This document shows positions 6,719 through 6,805 of a stretch of DNA of 6,805 bases, one piece after another. Source of the stretch: Chromatiales bacterium (GTDB lineage Bacteria > Pseudomonadota > Gammaproteobacteria > Chromatiales > Chromatiaceae); assembly GCA_024639625.1 (NCBI GenBank), contig JAHEIA010000171.1:1-6805 (forward strand), given 5' to 3'. The notes under the pieces are model-generated. The model was not told where the DNA came from. It did no database searches and saw only the letters and a program-made list of their open reading frames with translations. The first letter of the stretch is position 1; every line of letters begins with the position of its first letter. The position numbers were made by a program, and so were the translations under genes.

Positions 6719-6805
6719 ATGAGAATCCATCGCATTACTCTCTGGGTCGCACTGACTTTCGGGGCCCTGCTCCTGGCGGCCAACGCGATCCGTGTGGTGC
6801 TAAAC
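6719..6805 (+). CDS. Unidentified membrane or exported protein, first 29 codons only
   Basis: The frame is open from ATG 6719 to the right edge. The 29 residues begin MRIHR, followed by a hydrophobic stretch (about 6-21) ending in Ala21-Asn22-Ala23, which fits either an N-terminal membrane anchor or a signal peptide cleaved after AxA. There is no lipobox cysteine. The ribosome binding site and an AT-rich promoter-like region upstream support it being expressed, probably independently of argEA, about 240 bases away. Too little is visible to assign a family or function. Confidence 0.6.
   Translation, partial: MRIHRITLWVALTFGALLLAANAIRVVLN

Noticed and set aside
6574..6783. A 69-codon minus-strand open frame across the spacer and the start of the truncated gene.
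   Set aside because: It overlaps the better-supported plus-strand start with its ribosome binding site, and its product has no recognisable signal or domain.

Overview
The window looks like chromosomal DNA from a GC-rich proteobacterium, most likely a gammaproteobacterium. IlvD, ArgE and ArgA all read like gammaproteobacterial versions. ArgA has the classical fused kinase-like plus GNAT architecture, and ArgE and ArgA together point to the linear arginine route. The genus cannot be fixed from this sequence. I see no transposase, integrase, phage gene, CRISPR array, tRNA or rRNA.

Layout, left to right. (1) On the minus strand, 1-1145 holds the N-terminal 381 codons of ilvD (branched-chain amino acid synthesis); the rest lies off the left edge. 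(2) A 129-bp divergent intergenic region follows. (3) On the plus strand, a membrane-bound class III adenylate cyclase (1275-2861, start uncertain) is followed by a TPR lipoprotein (2858-3883). The two share an ATGA start/stop overlap and so look like a translationally coupled pair. (4) A 104-bp gap contains two inverted repeats. (5) argE (3988-5133) and argA (5165-6475) lie 31 bp apart, probably as one arginine-biosynthesis operon. (6) A spacer of about 240 bp has small hairpins at its left end and an AT-rich, promoter-like stretch at its right end. (7) The first 29 codons of an unidentified membrane or exported protein (6719 to the edge) have a strong ribosome binding site.

How they work together. 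ArgA makes N-acetylglutamate from glutamate and acetyl-CoA, which commits carbon to ornithine; ArgE later removes the acetyl group to give ornithine. IlvD makes the 2-oxo acid precursors of valine, isoleucine and leucine. The cyclase should sense something through a periplasmic domain and make cAMP in the cytoplasm. Its partner lipoprotein has a lipobox and helical TPR-like repeats and would sit in the envelope.

The part most likely to be poorly described is the cyclase/TPR-lipoprotein pair. Everything else is ordinary amino-acid metabolism.
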